Source: Oryzobacter telluris
Lineage (GTDB): Bacteria; Actinomycetota; Actinomycetes; Actinomycetales; Dermatophilaceae
DNA: 64,000 nucleotides
Direction of reading: 5' to 3'
NCBI RefSeq assembly: GCF_043099285.1
Contig: NZ_CP170723.1
Location: 3,162,001-3,226,000 of the forward strand
A model generated the notes under the pieces. That model worked only from the letters and a program-made list of their open reading frames with translations, ran no database searches and was not told where the DNA came from. Shown here one piece after another: positions 53,994 to 62,648 of the stretch. Both the position numbers and the translations under genes were made by a program. The stretch's first letter is position 1, and every line of letters starts with the position of its first letter.

Positions 53994-56138
53994 TCAGGTG
54001 TCGCGGGGTTCGCCGCGTAGGGCGGCGAAGAGGGGGCCGGCCTGCTCGGCGCCCTTGACCTCCTCGAGCGACAGCGGCTGCCCGTCCGGACCCGCCAGCG
54101 GCACCCGCCAGTTGGGGTACTCGTCGTTGGTGCCGGGCTGGTTGACCGCGCGCAGGTCCCCGACGACGTCGGCCAGCGACACCGCGAGCATCCGGCTGGG
54201 CGTCTGCGCCATCCAGCGGTGCAGCGCCTCGATGACCTCCTCGGTGTCGGCACCGGGAGCCAGCAACCCCCGCTCGACGCACGCGTCCTTCAGCTTCGCG
54301 ATCGACGCCAGCTCCTGCGCCCGCTCCTCCTCCACCGGCCGGGTCAGCAGCCCCAGCGACTCGCGGATGTCGACGTGCGCCAACGAGAGGTACCCGGCCG
54401 AGGGCGGCAGGTCGTGCGTCGTCACGGTCGACAGGCACAGGTCGCGGTAGTGCTCCGGCGGCTTGGGCCGGTCGCCCTCCCACTCGAACCACAGAATGGA
54501 GGTGCCGAGGAGCCCGCGCTCGAGCATGTAGTCGCGGTTCTCCGGCGCCACGACGCCGAGGTCCTCCCCGATGACGACCGCGCCGGCGCGCTGTGCCTCC
54601 AGCACGAGGATGCCGATGAGCGCCTCGTGGTCGTAGTGGACGTACGTGCCCCCGGCCGGGGTGCCCCCCGAGGGGATCCACCAGAGCCGGAACAGCCCGA
54701 TGACGTGGTCGACCCGGATGCCTCCGGAGTCGCGCAGCACCGTGCGGACCATGTCGCGGAACGGTGCGTAGCCGAGCTCGGCGAGCCGGTCGGGGCGCCA
54801 CGGCGGCTGCGACCAGTCCTGCCCGAGCTGGTTGAACTGGTCGGGCGGCGCGCCCACCGTGACCCCTCGGGCGAGCGCGTCCCCCAGTCCCCACGCGTCG
54901 GCGCCGACCGGGTGCACCCCCACCGCGAGGTCCTGCACTACGCCGAGCGACATCCCCGCCGCCTTGGCCTCGTGCTGCGTCGCCGCGAGCTGCTGCTCGA
55001 GCAGCCACTGCAGCCACCGGTGGAAGTCGACCTCGTCGGCGTGCGCGTCACGGAACGCCGTGACGGCCGCACCGGCCGGGTCGTGCAGCTCGGCCGGCCA
55101 GTCGGTCCAGGGCAGCCCCTTCGCCTCGGCGAGCGCGCACCAGGTGGCGAAGGTCGTCAGCCCGTCGCCCTCGCGCGCGCAGAACTGCGCGAACGAGGTC
55201 TCCCGCTGCCCGGTGACCCCGGCGTCGAAGACGAGGCGCAGCGCCTCCTGCTTCAGCGGCCAGGCCGCGTTGCGGTCGATGCGGTCGGCCGAGTTGAGGC
55301 GGCGGGCCGTCGCCGCCAGCCCGAGGACGCGGCGGTGCGCCGCGTGCTCGAGGCGCGCCAGCTCGGGGATGTCCTCGACCCGCAGGTACAGGGGGCTGAC
55401 GAACCGGCGCGTGGTCGGCAGGTACGGCGAGGGCTCCACCGGCGTCACCGGCTCGGCCGCGTGCAGCGGGTTGATGAGGACGAAGTCGGCGTCGTGAGCG
55501 GCGGCGGCCCACGTCGCGAGGTCGGCGAGGTCGCGCAGGTCCCCGATGCCCCACGACTCCTCGGAACGCACCTGGTACAGCTGCGTCTGCAGGCCCACCG
55601 CGCGCCCCTCGGCGAGCGCAGGGGGCAGGGCCAGCCGCTGCGGCGTGATGATGAGGGTCGCCTCGGTCGTCGTGGGGTCCACCGGCGCCCGGTCACCGGA
55701 CGCCACGAGCCGGTGCCACCCCAGGGGCAGGTCGCCGGGCAGCTCGAAGGTCGCCTCACGCACCGAGCGCCCGTCGATGTCGCGGGGCTCGACCCAGCGC
55801 TCCACCTGGGGCACCGACCGGGTGCTCCCGTCCTCGAGGACGACCTCGAGGGTGACCGAGGCCCCGGCGGGCACGTGGACGTGCACCCACGGCGTCCATC
55901 CCTCGCGAGCCACGACGGTGGCGGGCAGGGTGCGCCGCCACGGCGCCACCTCGACGTCGACGAGCGCGGCCTCGACCGCGTCGTCGTCACCCGCCTCCAC
56001 CCCGAGGGCCGTGAGGACCGCCCGGATCGCCTCGGCCGACACCGTGACGTGCTGCCCCACCCAGTCCCAGTACTCGGTCGCGACGCCGTACGCGTGGGCG
56101 AGCTCGACGAGCCGGGGCGGCGGCGCAACGGAGGTCAT
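53994..56138 (-). CDS. malQ: 4-alpha-glucanotransferase (amylomaltase)
   Basis: A 714-residue GH77 enzyme that transfers maltosyl units between alpha-glucans. The first 170 residues are an N-terminal beta-rich extension common to actinobacterial MalQ. The catalytic core shows GIGDLRDLADLATWAA, FVLINPLHA, DSGGIRVDHVIGLFRLWWIPSG (nucleophile Asp), VVIGEDLGVV (acid/base Glu), LCLSTVTTHDLPPSAGYL and the late NQPGTNDEYPNWRVPL. It works in glycogen or maltose use. ATG 56138 is chosen; the frame runs further but without a domain. Confidence 0.93.
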   Translation of the reverse strand: MTSVAPPPRLVELAHAYGVATEYWDWVGQHVTVSAEAIRAVLTALGVEAGDDDAVEAALVDVEVAPWRRTLPATVVAREGWTPWVHVHVPAGASVTLEVVLEDGSTRSVPQVERWVEPRDIDGRSVREATFELPGDLPLGWHRLVASGDRAPVDPTTTEATLIITPQRLALPPALAEGRAVGLQTQLYQVRSEESWGIGDLRDLADLATWAAAAHDADFVLINPLHAAEPVTPVEPSPYLPTTRRFVSPLYLRVEDIPELARLEHAAHRRVLGLAATARRLNSADRIDRNAAWPLKQEALRLVFDAGVTGQRETSFAQFCAREGDGLTTFATWCALAEAKGLPWTDWPAELHDPAGAAVTAFRDAHADEVDFHRWLQWLLEQQLAATQHEAKAAGMSLGVVQDLAVGVHPVGADAWGLGDALARGVTVGAPPDQFNQLGQDWSQPPWRPDRLAELGYAPFRDMVRTVLRDSGGIRVDHVIGLFRLWWIPSGGTPAGGTYVHYDHEALIGILVLEAQRAGAVVIGEDLGVVAPENRDYMLERGLLGTSILWFEWEGDRPKPPEHYRDLCLSTVTTHDLPPSAGYLSLAHVDIRESLGLLTRPVEEERAQELASIAKLKDACVERGLLAPGADTEEVIEALHRWMAQTPSRMLAVSLADVVGDLRAVNQPGTNDEYPNWRVPLAGPDGQPLSLEEVKGAEQAGPLFAALRGEPRDT

Positions 56139-56157
56139 GGCCCCATCCTGCCAAGGG

Positions 56158-57015
56158 TCAGGAGGTGCGTCCGACCACGTCCCGCCAGGAGTGCTCGGGG
56201 GCGTACCCGAGGACGCGCCGCGCGTGGTCGATCGAGAGCAGCGTCTCGTGCTCCCCCAGCTCGCCGCGAACCTCGACACCGGGGAACACCTCGGCCACCA
56301 GATCGGCGCTCGACCTGCTCATCACGGTGTCCGGCGAGGCGATGACGAAGCGGTCGAACCCTGGCCCGGGACGGGCCAGCGCCTTCTCGACCGCCTGGGC
56401 GCCGTCGCGCCCGTCGATGTAGCCCCACAGGTTCCAGCGGCGCAACGCCGGGTCGGCGTCGAACGACGGGAACTCGGCGTAGTCCTCGACGTCCATGACG
56501 TTGGAGAACCGCAGCGCCGAGATCGTCAGGTCGGGGTGCCAGCGGCACAGCTCGACCGCCATCACCTCCTCGAGGTGCTTGCCCAGCGAGTACACCGACT
56601 CGGGCCGCGCCGGGTACTCCTCGTCGACGGGCACGTACGGCGGCGGGGTGTCGAACGGCAGCCCGAGCACCGTCTCGCTCGACGCCGTGACGATGCTCCG
56701 GATCCCCTGCCGGATCGCCGCGTGCAGGACGTTGAAGGTCGCGGGCACGTTGTTGGCGAAGGTCACGGCGTCCGGCGCGAGCCCGGGTGCCGGGATCGCG
56801 GCGAGGTGCACCACGGCCTCCACGGGCGGCTGCTCGCCGTGGACCCCGCCGAGGGCGTCGGCGACCTGCCCGTAGTCGGTGAGGTCGACCCGCACGAACC
56901 CGGGCGCGCGCTCCCCGTGGCTGTCGAGGACGACGACGTCGTGGCCGCTCCCCCGCAACCGCTCGACGACGTGCCTGCCCAGCTTTCCCGACCCACCGGT
57001 CACCGCGATCCGCAT
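56158..57015 (-). CDS. NAD-dependent epimerase/dehydratase (extended SDR)
   Basis: A 285-residue extended short-chain dehydrogenase. Seen are the NAD-binding TGGSGKLGRHVVERL (about 6-20), DLTDYGQVADAL, VHLAAIPAPG, the catalytic SSETVLG and the active-site YxxxK in YSLGKHLEE. The substrate is probably a sugar or uronate (UDP-glucose-4-epimerase or uronate-dehydrogenase group), not assigned. The start ATG 57015 is preceded by TAGGCT 6 nt upstream, a leaderless promoter inside the 44-bp gap to the symporter gene. Confidence 0.86.
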   Translation of the reverse strand: MRIAVTGGSGKLGRHVVERLRGSGHDVVVLDSHGERAPGFVRVDLTDYGQVADALGGVHGEQPPVEAVVHLAAIPAPGLAPDAVTFANNVPATFNVLHAAIRQGIRSIVTASSETVLGLPFDTPPPYVPVDEEYPARPESVYSLGKHLEEVMAVELCRWHPDLTISALRFSNVMDVEDYAEFPSFDADPALRRWNLWGYIDGRDGAQAVEKALARPGPGFDRFVIASPDTVMSRSSADLVAEVFPGVEVRGELGEHETLLSIDHARRVLGYAPEHSWRDVVGRTS

Positions 57016-57021
57016 GCCCCG

Positions 57022-57027
57022 AGCCTA
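57022..57027 (-). promoter_or_regulatory. -10 box of the leaderless epimerase gene
   Basis: TAGGCT on the minus strand ends 6 nt before ATG 57015, giving this gene its own start downstream of the symporter gene. Confidence 0.5.
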
Positions 57028-57059
57028 GGTGGCCCGGGGCACGCGGCCGCGGTTGCGTG

Positions 57060-58709
57060 CTACGGGTTGGGCGCCTCCTGGTGGATGGGCTGGGCCACCT
57101 TCCTCACCCGGGGGTCACCGGCGTCGGCGAAGTAGTCGCCGCGGATCGTCTCGTCGTCGCCGGCGGGCGCCTTGGTGGCCCGCAGGACGAGGGTGAGGAC
57201 GACCGCGACGAGCAGGTTGAGGACGAACGCCGTCATCGCGATGTAGCCCAGCTGGCCGATGACCGGCATGGTCGCCAGCGACCCACCGAAGTGGTTGATG
57301 CCGGCCCGCGGGTTGGCGACGTTCCACGCCTGCCAGGTGCCGTAGACCATGCCCACGGCCCAGCCGGCGAGCAGCGCCCAGCGGTGCAGCCAGCGGGTGT
57401 AGAGCCCGAGGACCACCGCCGGGAACGTCTGCAGGATCCAGATGCCGCCGAGGAGCTGGAAGTTGATCGCGTTCTGCTTGTCGAGCGCGAGCACGAAGAC
57501 CAGCGCGAACGCCTTGACGATGAGCGAGACGAGCTTGGAGACCTTCGCCTCCTCCTTCGGTGTCGCGTCCGGCTTGATCCACTCCTTGTAGATGTTGCGG
57601 GTGAAGGTGTTCGCCGCCGCGATGGACATGATCGCCGCGGGCACCAGCGCCCCGATGGCGATCGCCGCGAAGGCCACGCCCGCGAACCACGACGGGAACG
57701 AGTCCTCGAACAGCTGCGGGATGACGAGCTGCGGGTTGGGCTTGCCGTCGAGGCCGATCGGCTTGGTACCAGCGGCGATCGCGACCCAGCCGAGCAGCGC
57801 GAGCAGGCCGAGGATGAAGCTGTACGCCGGCAGGATCGCGGCGTTGCGGCGGATCGTGTTGCGGCTGGAGGCCGACAGGCTCGCGGTGATCGAGTGCGGG
57901 TACATGAACAGGGCGAGGGCCGAGCCGAGGCCGAGCGTCGCGTAGGCCCAGTGCTGCATCTCGCCGGGGACGAACGCGCCGGTCGGCTTGCCGTCCACCG
58001 GGTTCGGGTTCGCCATCTTCGCCTCGGCGGCGCCGAACACGGCGTCCCAGCCGCCGACCTTCGTCGGCAGGTAGATGATCGCGACGATGATGACGAGGTA
58101 GATCAGCGTGTCCTTGACGAACGCGATGATCGCCGGCGCGCGCAGCCCGCTCGAGTAGGTGTAGGCCGCGAGCAGCGCGAACGCGATGAAGAGCGGTAGG
58201 TCCTTGGCGATGATGTTGTCGCCGCCGCCGAGGCCGACGACCTCGAGCACCGCCTGGATGCCGACGAGCTGGAGGGCGATGTACGGCATCGTCGCGAGGA
58301 AGCCCGTGACCGCCACCGCGAGGGACAGCGAGCGCGAGCCGAAGCGTCCGCGGACGAAGTCGGCGGTGGTGACGTAGCCGTGCCGGTGGCTCACCGACCA
58401 CAGACGGCCCATGAAGATGAAGATGATCGGGTAGAGCACGATCGTGTAGGGCACCGCGAAGAACCCCGAGACCGATCCGGCCGCGAACATCGCCGCGGGG
58501 ACGGCGACGAAGGTGTACGCCGTGTAGAGGTCGCCGCCGAGCAGGAACCACGTGACCCAGGTGCCGAACGAGCGACCGCCCAGGCCCCACTCGTCGAGGG
58601 ACTCCATGTTCGTCGGGCGCCGCCACCGCGTGGCGAGGAAGCCCATGACCGTGACGAGGAGGAACAGGACCACGAGGACCGCCAGGGCCACGCCGTTGAT
58701 GCCGCTCAT
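57060..58709 (-). CDS. Sodium:solute symporter (SSS family, MctP-like)
   Basis: A 549-residue transporter with about 13 transmembrane helices. WGLGGRSFGTWVTWFLLGGDLYTAYTF and TTADFVRGRFGSRSLSLAVAVTGF are the SSS signature segments. It is probably a sodium- or proton-coupled uptake system for a monocarboxylate, because partnership with a DUF3311 protein is typical of MctP-like transporters. The ATG (58709) overlaps the DUF3311 stop by 4 bp. The cytoplasmic tail of about 40 residues is unremarkable. Confidence 0.9.
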   Translation of the reverse strand: MSGINGVALAVLVVLFLLVTVMGFLATRWRRPTNMESLDEWGLGGRSFGTWVTWFLLGGDLYTAYTFVAVPAAMFAAGSVSGFFAVPYTIVLYPIIFIFMGRLWSVSHRHGYVTTADFVRGRFGSRSLSLAVAVTGFLATMPYIALQLVGIQAVLEVVGLGGGDNIIAKDLPLFIAFALLAAYTYSSGLRAPAIIAFVKDTLIYLVIIVAIIYLPTKVGGWDAVFGAAEAKMANPNPVDGKPTGAFVPGEMQHWAYATLGLGSALALFMYPHSITASLSASSRNTIRRNAAILPAYSFILGLLALLGWVAIAAGTKPIGLDGKPNPQLVIPQLFEDSFPSWFAGVAFAAIAIGALVPAAIMSIAAANTFTRNIYKEWIKPDATPKEEAKVSKLVSLIVKAFALVFVLALDKQNAINFQLLGGIWILQTFPAVVLGLYTRWLHRWALLAGWAVGMVYGTWQAWNVANPRAGINHFGGSLATMPVIGQLGYIAMTAFVLNLLVAVVLTLVLRATKAPAGDDETIRGDYFADAGDPRVRKVAQPIHQEAPNP

Positions 58710-59005
58710 GCGTCGTCACCGCCGTCCTCGAGGTCGGTCATCGGCCGGTGCGGGCGGGCCGCCAGGACGAGGCGGTAGGCCGTGTAGGTCAGCGCAGAGC
58801 ACAGGAAGACCCAGACGAACTGGTACCAGATGAAGAACGGGAAGCCCGCGACCTTCGGCTCGACCTTCGCGTAGCTGTCGACCCAGAGCAGCGCCACGAT
58901 CGGGATGGCGAGGAGCACGCCCGCGACGGCGAGCAGCCCCTTGCGCGCTGGTGGGACCGTGTCGTGGTCGACGGTCCCGTGGTCCACGACGTCGTGGGAA
59001 CCCAT
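58706..59005 (-). CDS. DUF3311 small membrane protein, symporter partner
   Basis: A 99-residue protein with two transmembrane helices (about 24-42 and 62-81) and the DUF3311 motif FPFFIWYQFVWVFL. It is the usual small companion encoded before SSS transporters of the MctP type and may stabilise the transporter. Start ATG 59005 overlaps nothing upstream; its stop overlaps the symporter start as ATGA. Confidence 0.87.
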   Translation of the reverse strand: MGSHDVVDHGTVDHDTVPPARKGLLAVAGVLLAIPIVALLWVDSYAKVEPKVAGFPFFIWYQFVWVFLCSALTYTAYRLVLAARPHRPMTDLEDGGDDA

Positions 59006-59134
59006 GGTTCGTACCTCCCTGTGCTACCCCTGCACCCCGGCGGCCGCCGGACCACGGAACACCGTAGGGACTCACCTCGCCCGTGTGGGGCTTCGTGGCG
59101 CACGGGTGTCGGCGGGGGTGTGCATGATGGGCGT

Positions 59135-59926
59135 GTGCCGACCATCGTCTTCCTCCACGCCCATCCCGACGACGAGGCCTCGCAGACCTCCGGTGCCATG
59201 GCCCGGGCCGTCTCCGAGGGCAGCCGCGTCGTCGTCGTGTACGCCACCAACGGCGACCACGGCGAGTCCCCCGACGACCTCGCCGAGGGCGAGAGCCTCG
59301 TCGACCGCCGCCGCGACGAGGCCGAGCGCTCGGCCCAGGCCATCGGCACCCACCGCATCGTGTGGCTCGGCTACGCCGACTCCGGCATGTCCGGCTGGGA
59401 GCAGAACAGCCACGACGGCGCCTTCGCGTCCGCGCCCCTCGAGGAGGCGGCGGCCCGGTTCGCGGCCGTCCTCGACGAGGAGGACGCCGACATCGCGGTC
59501 GGCTACGACTGGCACGGCGGCTACGGCCACCCCGACCACGTCAAGGTCCACCAGGTCCTCCACCGCGGGGCCGAGCTCGCCGCCCGCCCGCCGCGGCTGC
59601 TCGAGTCCACGATGAACCGTGACGCGATGCGCCAGTTCGCGGCGGCCGCCGCGGCCGCTGGGCAGGAGGGGTTCGACCCCGACCAGCCGATGGACGACGG
59701 CAACCCGCTCGGCACCCCGGAGGCCGAGATCCACTGGCAGGTCGACGTCAGTGACTTCCTCGGCACGCGTCGCAAGGCCCTGGAGGCACACGCGAGCCAG
59801 ACGTCGGACGTCGGGATGATGCTCGGGATGCCCGATGACGTGTTCGCCGCGTTCTTCGGCCGCGAGCACTACATCGAGCCCGGTCGCGAGCCCGGCATGG
59901 CGCCCGGCTGGCCCTTCGGCGCCTGA
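59135..59926 (+). CDS. PIG-L family deacetylase
   Basis: A 263-residue zinc deacetylase of the LmbE/PIG-L family. FLHAHPDDEASQTSG at the N-terminus and YDWHGGYGHPDHVKVHQVLHRGA give the zinc and catalytic residues. It is a paralogue of MshB but lacks the MshB loop and is not the typical mycothiol conjugate amidase (Mca) length or motif, so its substrate is open. The start GTG 59135 opens PTIVFLHAHPDDE; an in-frame ATG is not present nearby. Confidence 0.86.
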   Translation: MPTIVFLHAHPDDEASQTSGAMARAVSEGSRVVVVYATNGDHGESPDDLAEGESLVDRRRDEAERSAQAIGTHRIVWLGYADSGMSGWEQNSHDGAFASAPLEEAAARFAAVLDEEDADIAVGYDWHGGYGHPDHVKVHQVLHRGAELAARPPRLLESTMNRDAMRQFAAAAAAAGQEGFDPDQPMDDGNPLGTPEAEIHWQVDVSDFLGTRRKALEAHASQTSDVGMMLGMPDDVFAAFFGREHYIEPGREPGMAPGWPFGA

Positions 59927-59938
59927 GGAACCGCTCGT

Positions 59939-60883
59939 TCAGCGGGCCACGACGACGACGCGTCCCGCGTGCTCGATGACGCGTCGCGACACCGAGCCGA
60001 GGAGCAGCCCGCGGAAGCCGCCGAGCCCTCGGCTGGCGACCACCAGGGCGTCGGCGCCCAGCTCGGCACCGGCCTCGACGAGGACGCGTGAAGGCGGTCC
60101 GTGGCGGACCACGACGTCGCACGTGACACCCGGGAAGCGCTCGGCCACCGGGTCGACGACGCGGCGGGCTCGCACGACGTGGCGCTCCTCCACCGCGGCC
60201 CAGCGGTCGGACCCGCGCTCGGTGACGACCACGCCGTCCTGCACCTCGAGGTGCCAGCCGATGACGCACGTGACGGTGGCACCCGAGGCCGCGGCGGTGG
60301 CGAACGCCAGCTCCACGGCCGTGCGGCTGGCCTCGCTGCCGTCGACCCCCACGACGAGGTGGCGCAAGGGCTCGACGACGGTCCCCGTGGGCACGACCGC
60401 CACCGGGCAGGGCGCGTGCGCCACCACCGGCAGCGCCACCGACCCCAGCAGGACCCGCTCCAGCGGTCCCTTCCGCGGGGCGCCGACGACGAGCCGCAGG
60501 GCCTGGCGGGCCAGCTCGAGCACCCCGGCCGCCGGGGAACCCCACGTGACGGCGACGGCGACGTCGAGCCCCGGGTGCCGGTCACGGACCCGCGCGGCCG
60601 CGCGGTCGAGGAGGAGGTGGGCGCCCTCCTCCAGCTGTCGCGCCAGCGAGGGCGTCGCGCTGACGAGCGCCTCGTAGGGCATCAGCTGGAAGCCGGGGTC
60701 GACGACGGAGACCAGCCGCAGGGGCGCCGCGAGCCGGGACGCCTCGTCGGCCGCCCAGTCGGCGACCGGCTCGTCGGCCGCGGAGCCGTCGAGGGCGGCG
60801 ACGACGGCGCCGGTGGAGTCGAGGGGCGCTCGCGCGTCCTCGAGCTGGGTGGAGACGGACCCGGAGACCTCGTGCTCGGCCAT
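59939..60883 (-). CDS. Tandem universal stress protein (two USP domains)
   Basis: A 314-residue protein made of two UspA-like domains. The first (about 25-160) ends LRLVVGAPRKGPLERVLLGSVALPVVAHAPCPVAVVP. The second (about 165-314) contains HLVVGVDGSEASRTAVE and ADALVVASRGLGGFRGLLLGSVSRRVIEHAGRVVVV, with the ATP-binding G-x2-G-x9-G(S/T) pattern in both. It likely acts in stress or hypoxia survival as in mycobacteria. The start ATG 60883 has GGAGGA upstream. Confidence 0.9.
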   Translation of the reverse strand: MAEHEVSGSVSTQLEDARAPLDSTGAVVAALDGSAADEPVADWAADEASRLAAPLRLVSVVDPGFQLMPYEALVSATPSLARQLEEGAHLLLDRAAARVRDRHPGLDVAVAVTWGSPAAGVLELARQALRLVVGAPRKGPLERVLLGSVALPVVAHAPCPVAVVPTGTVVEPLRHLVVGVDGSEASRTAVELAFATAAASGATVTCVIGWHLEVQDGVVVTERGSDRWAAVEERHVVRARRVVDPVAERFPGVTCDVVVRHGPPSRVLVEAGAELGADALVVASRGLGGFRGLLLGSVSRRVIEHAGRVVVVAR

Positions 60884-60961
60884 GGCTCCATCGTCCTCCA
60901 GGGCGAGCCCGGCGTCACCGTCTCGTCGGTCACAGGGTGGCGCCGTCGGCACGACCCGTTC

Positions 60962-61672
60962 TCAGGCGACGGCGACGTAGACCGAGTTGGCTGACGTTCC
61001 CCCGGTGAGGGGGTTGGCGAACGGCACGACGTGTCCCTGAGCCGTGGCGAACTCGTCGCGCAGCAGGTCGAGGAAGTCCTCGTCCGGCGGGTCGTCGGAC
61101 CAGAGGGCGAAGACGCCCTCCGGGTGCAGGTGGCGGCGCAGGGCCCGGAGCCCCTCCGGGGAGTAGAACGCCGCGTGGCTGGGGTGCAGCACGTGCCGCG
61201 GCGTGTGGTCGATGTCGAGGAGCACCGCGTGCACGGGCTGCGGCGTCCCCTCCCCGAACGGCCCCTCCCCCGCGGCGAGGGCGAAGAAGTCGCCCTCGAC
61301 GAGGCGGGTGCGCGGGTCGAGGGTCAACGTGTCGACGTCGGGCAGCAGTCGGCGCTCGTGCCACGAGATGACCGCTGGCAGGGCCTCGACGACCGCGAGC
61401 GAGCGAACCCTGTTGTCCTCCAGCGCCGTTGCCGCGGTGTACCCGAGCCCCAGCCCGCCGACCACGACGTCGAGCTCGTCGCCGTCGCAGGCCGCCAGAC
61501 CCAGCCTGGCCAGCTCGATCTCGGCGACGGGGAACAGGCTCGACATGAGGAACTCCTCGCCGAGCTTCACCTCGAAGACGTCGACCTGCAGCTGCGGCTC
61601 GAGCCTGCGGCGCAGGCTGATCTCGCCCATCGGCGTGTCCTGGAAGTCGAGCTCCTCGAACCGTCTGCTCAT
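60962..61672 (-). CDS. Spermidine synthase-like methyltransferase-fold protein
   Basis: A 236-residue protein. RFEELDFQDTPMGEISLRRRLEP at the start and VVVGGLGLGYTAATALED then AVVEALPAVISWHE resemble spermidine-synthase folds (nucleotide-binding glycine loop and acidic residue). The canonical D-x-x-D catalytic pair of SpeE is replaced by LLDIDHTPRHVL, so polyamine synthesis is not assured. Its ATG (61672) overlaps the stop of the frameshifted TrmH gene as ATGA. Confidence 0.78.
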   Translation of the reverse strand: MSRRFEELDFQDTPMGEISLRRRLEPQLQVDVFEVKLGEEFLMSSLFPVAEIELARLGLAACDGDELDVVVGGLGLGYTAATALEDNRVRSLAVVEALPAVISWHERRLLPDVDTLTLDPRTRLVEGDFFALAAGEGPFGEGTPQPVHAVLLDIDHTPRHVLHPSHAAFYSPEGLRALRRHLHPEGVFALWSDDPPDEDFLDLLRDEFATAQGHVVPFANPLTGGTSANSVYVAVA

Positions 61673-62504
61673 CGACCGACCCCGTCCTTCGCGAGGCGCT
61701 GGCGCCTCGCCTCGTAGAGCACCACCGTGGCCGCGTTGGCCGCGTTGAGGGAGCTGGCGGAGCCCGTCATCGGGATGCTGACGACGACGTCCGCGGCGTC
61801 ACGCCAGGCCTGCGACAGCCCCGACGTCTCGTTGCCGACCAGGAGCAGCACCGGACCCGTGAGGTCGGCGTCCGTGATGTCGACGGTGCCGTCCTCGTCG
61901 GTCGCGACCACGAGAACCGTTGTGCCCGAACGTCGTTGCTCCTCGACCCACTCCATCACGTCGGCGTGGCCGGCGGCGCGCACCACAGGCGTTGCGAAGA
62001 ACGAGCCCGTCGACGCACGCACCGACTTCGGGTCGTAGGCGTCGGCGGCGTGCCCGGTCGTGACCACGCGTGTGCGCCGAACGCGTCGGCCGAGCGGATC
62101 ACCGCGCCGATGTTGCCCGGCTGGGTGGGGCGGTCGAGGACGACGGCGAGCAGGTCCGGGGTGACGTCGATGCGCGCGAGGTCGTCGGGCGGCATCGCCA
62201 CGACCGCGAGCAGCTCGGTGGCACCCTCGTCCTTCTCCGACAGCTCGGCGAGGAGGTCGGCAGACATCGCGATGCGCTCGGCCTCCGGAGCCGCCGCCAG
62301 CACCCCACGGGCCCACGACGACAGGGCCCGGTCCTGGTCGTGGATGACGGCGCGCACCTGCCAGCCGTGCTCGACCGCGAGGGTGATGGGCCGCACGCCC
62401 TGGACGACGAACTCGCCCGCCCGGTGCCGCTTGGTGCGGTTCGTCAGCAACGTCTGCAACACCTGGAATCGGGCGTTGCGCGAGGTGATCCGGGTCGTGG
62501 GCAC
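61669..62504 (-). pseudogene. SpoU/TrmH rRNA or tRNA 2'-O-ribose methyltransferase, frameshifted
   Basis: Read from GTG 62504, the N-terminal frame runs through RNA-binding and SPOUT motif 1 (PTQPGNIGAVIRSADAFGAHA) and then loses sense near 62066-62070. The next frame continues exactly with VVTTGHAADAYDPKSV and carries motif 2 (LLVGNETSGLSQAW) and motif 3 (IPMTGSASSLNAANAA). The span of 836 nt is one short of a multiple of three: a single missing base restores a 278-residue enzyme. It may be a real inactivating deletion, a programmed shift, or a sequencing error. It is not otherwise degraded. Confidence 0.85.
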
Positions 62505-62597
62505 GACGCTTCCTGACGCAGGGGATGAAGGAGCCACCGCACAGTCTGTCAGCGCGGGCGTTCGGTGGCGGATCCGCATCGGATGGTGCGACGGCAC

Positions 62598-62635
62598 GAG
62601 CGGGCGGTCGGCCACGGATGGCCGACCGCCCGCTC
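62598..62635 (-). terminator. Stem-loop terminator of the large secreted protein gene
   Basis: Arms 62598-62613 and 62620-62635 form a perfect 16-bp stem with a 6-nt loop, just past the stop at 62649 on the minus strand. No U tract follows. It lies between that gene and the start of the TrmH gene. Confidence 0.75.
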
Positions 62636-62648
62636 ACGGGTCGCTGTC

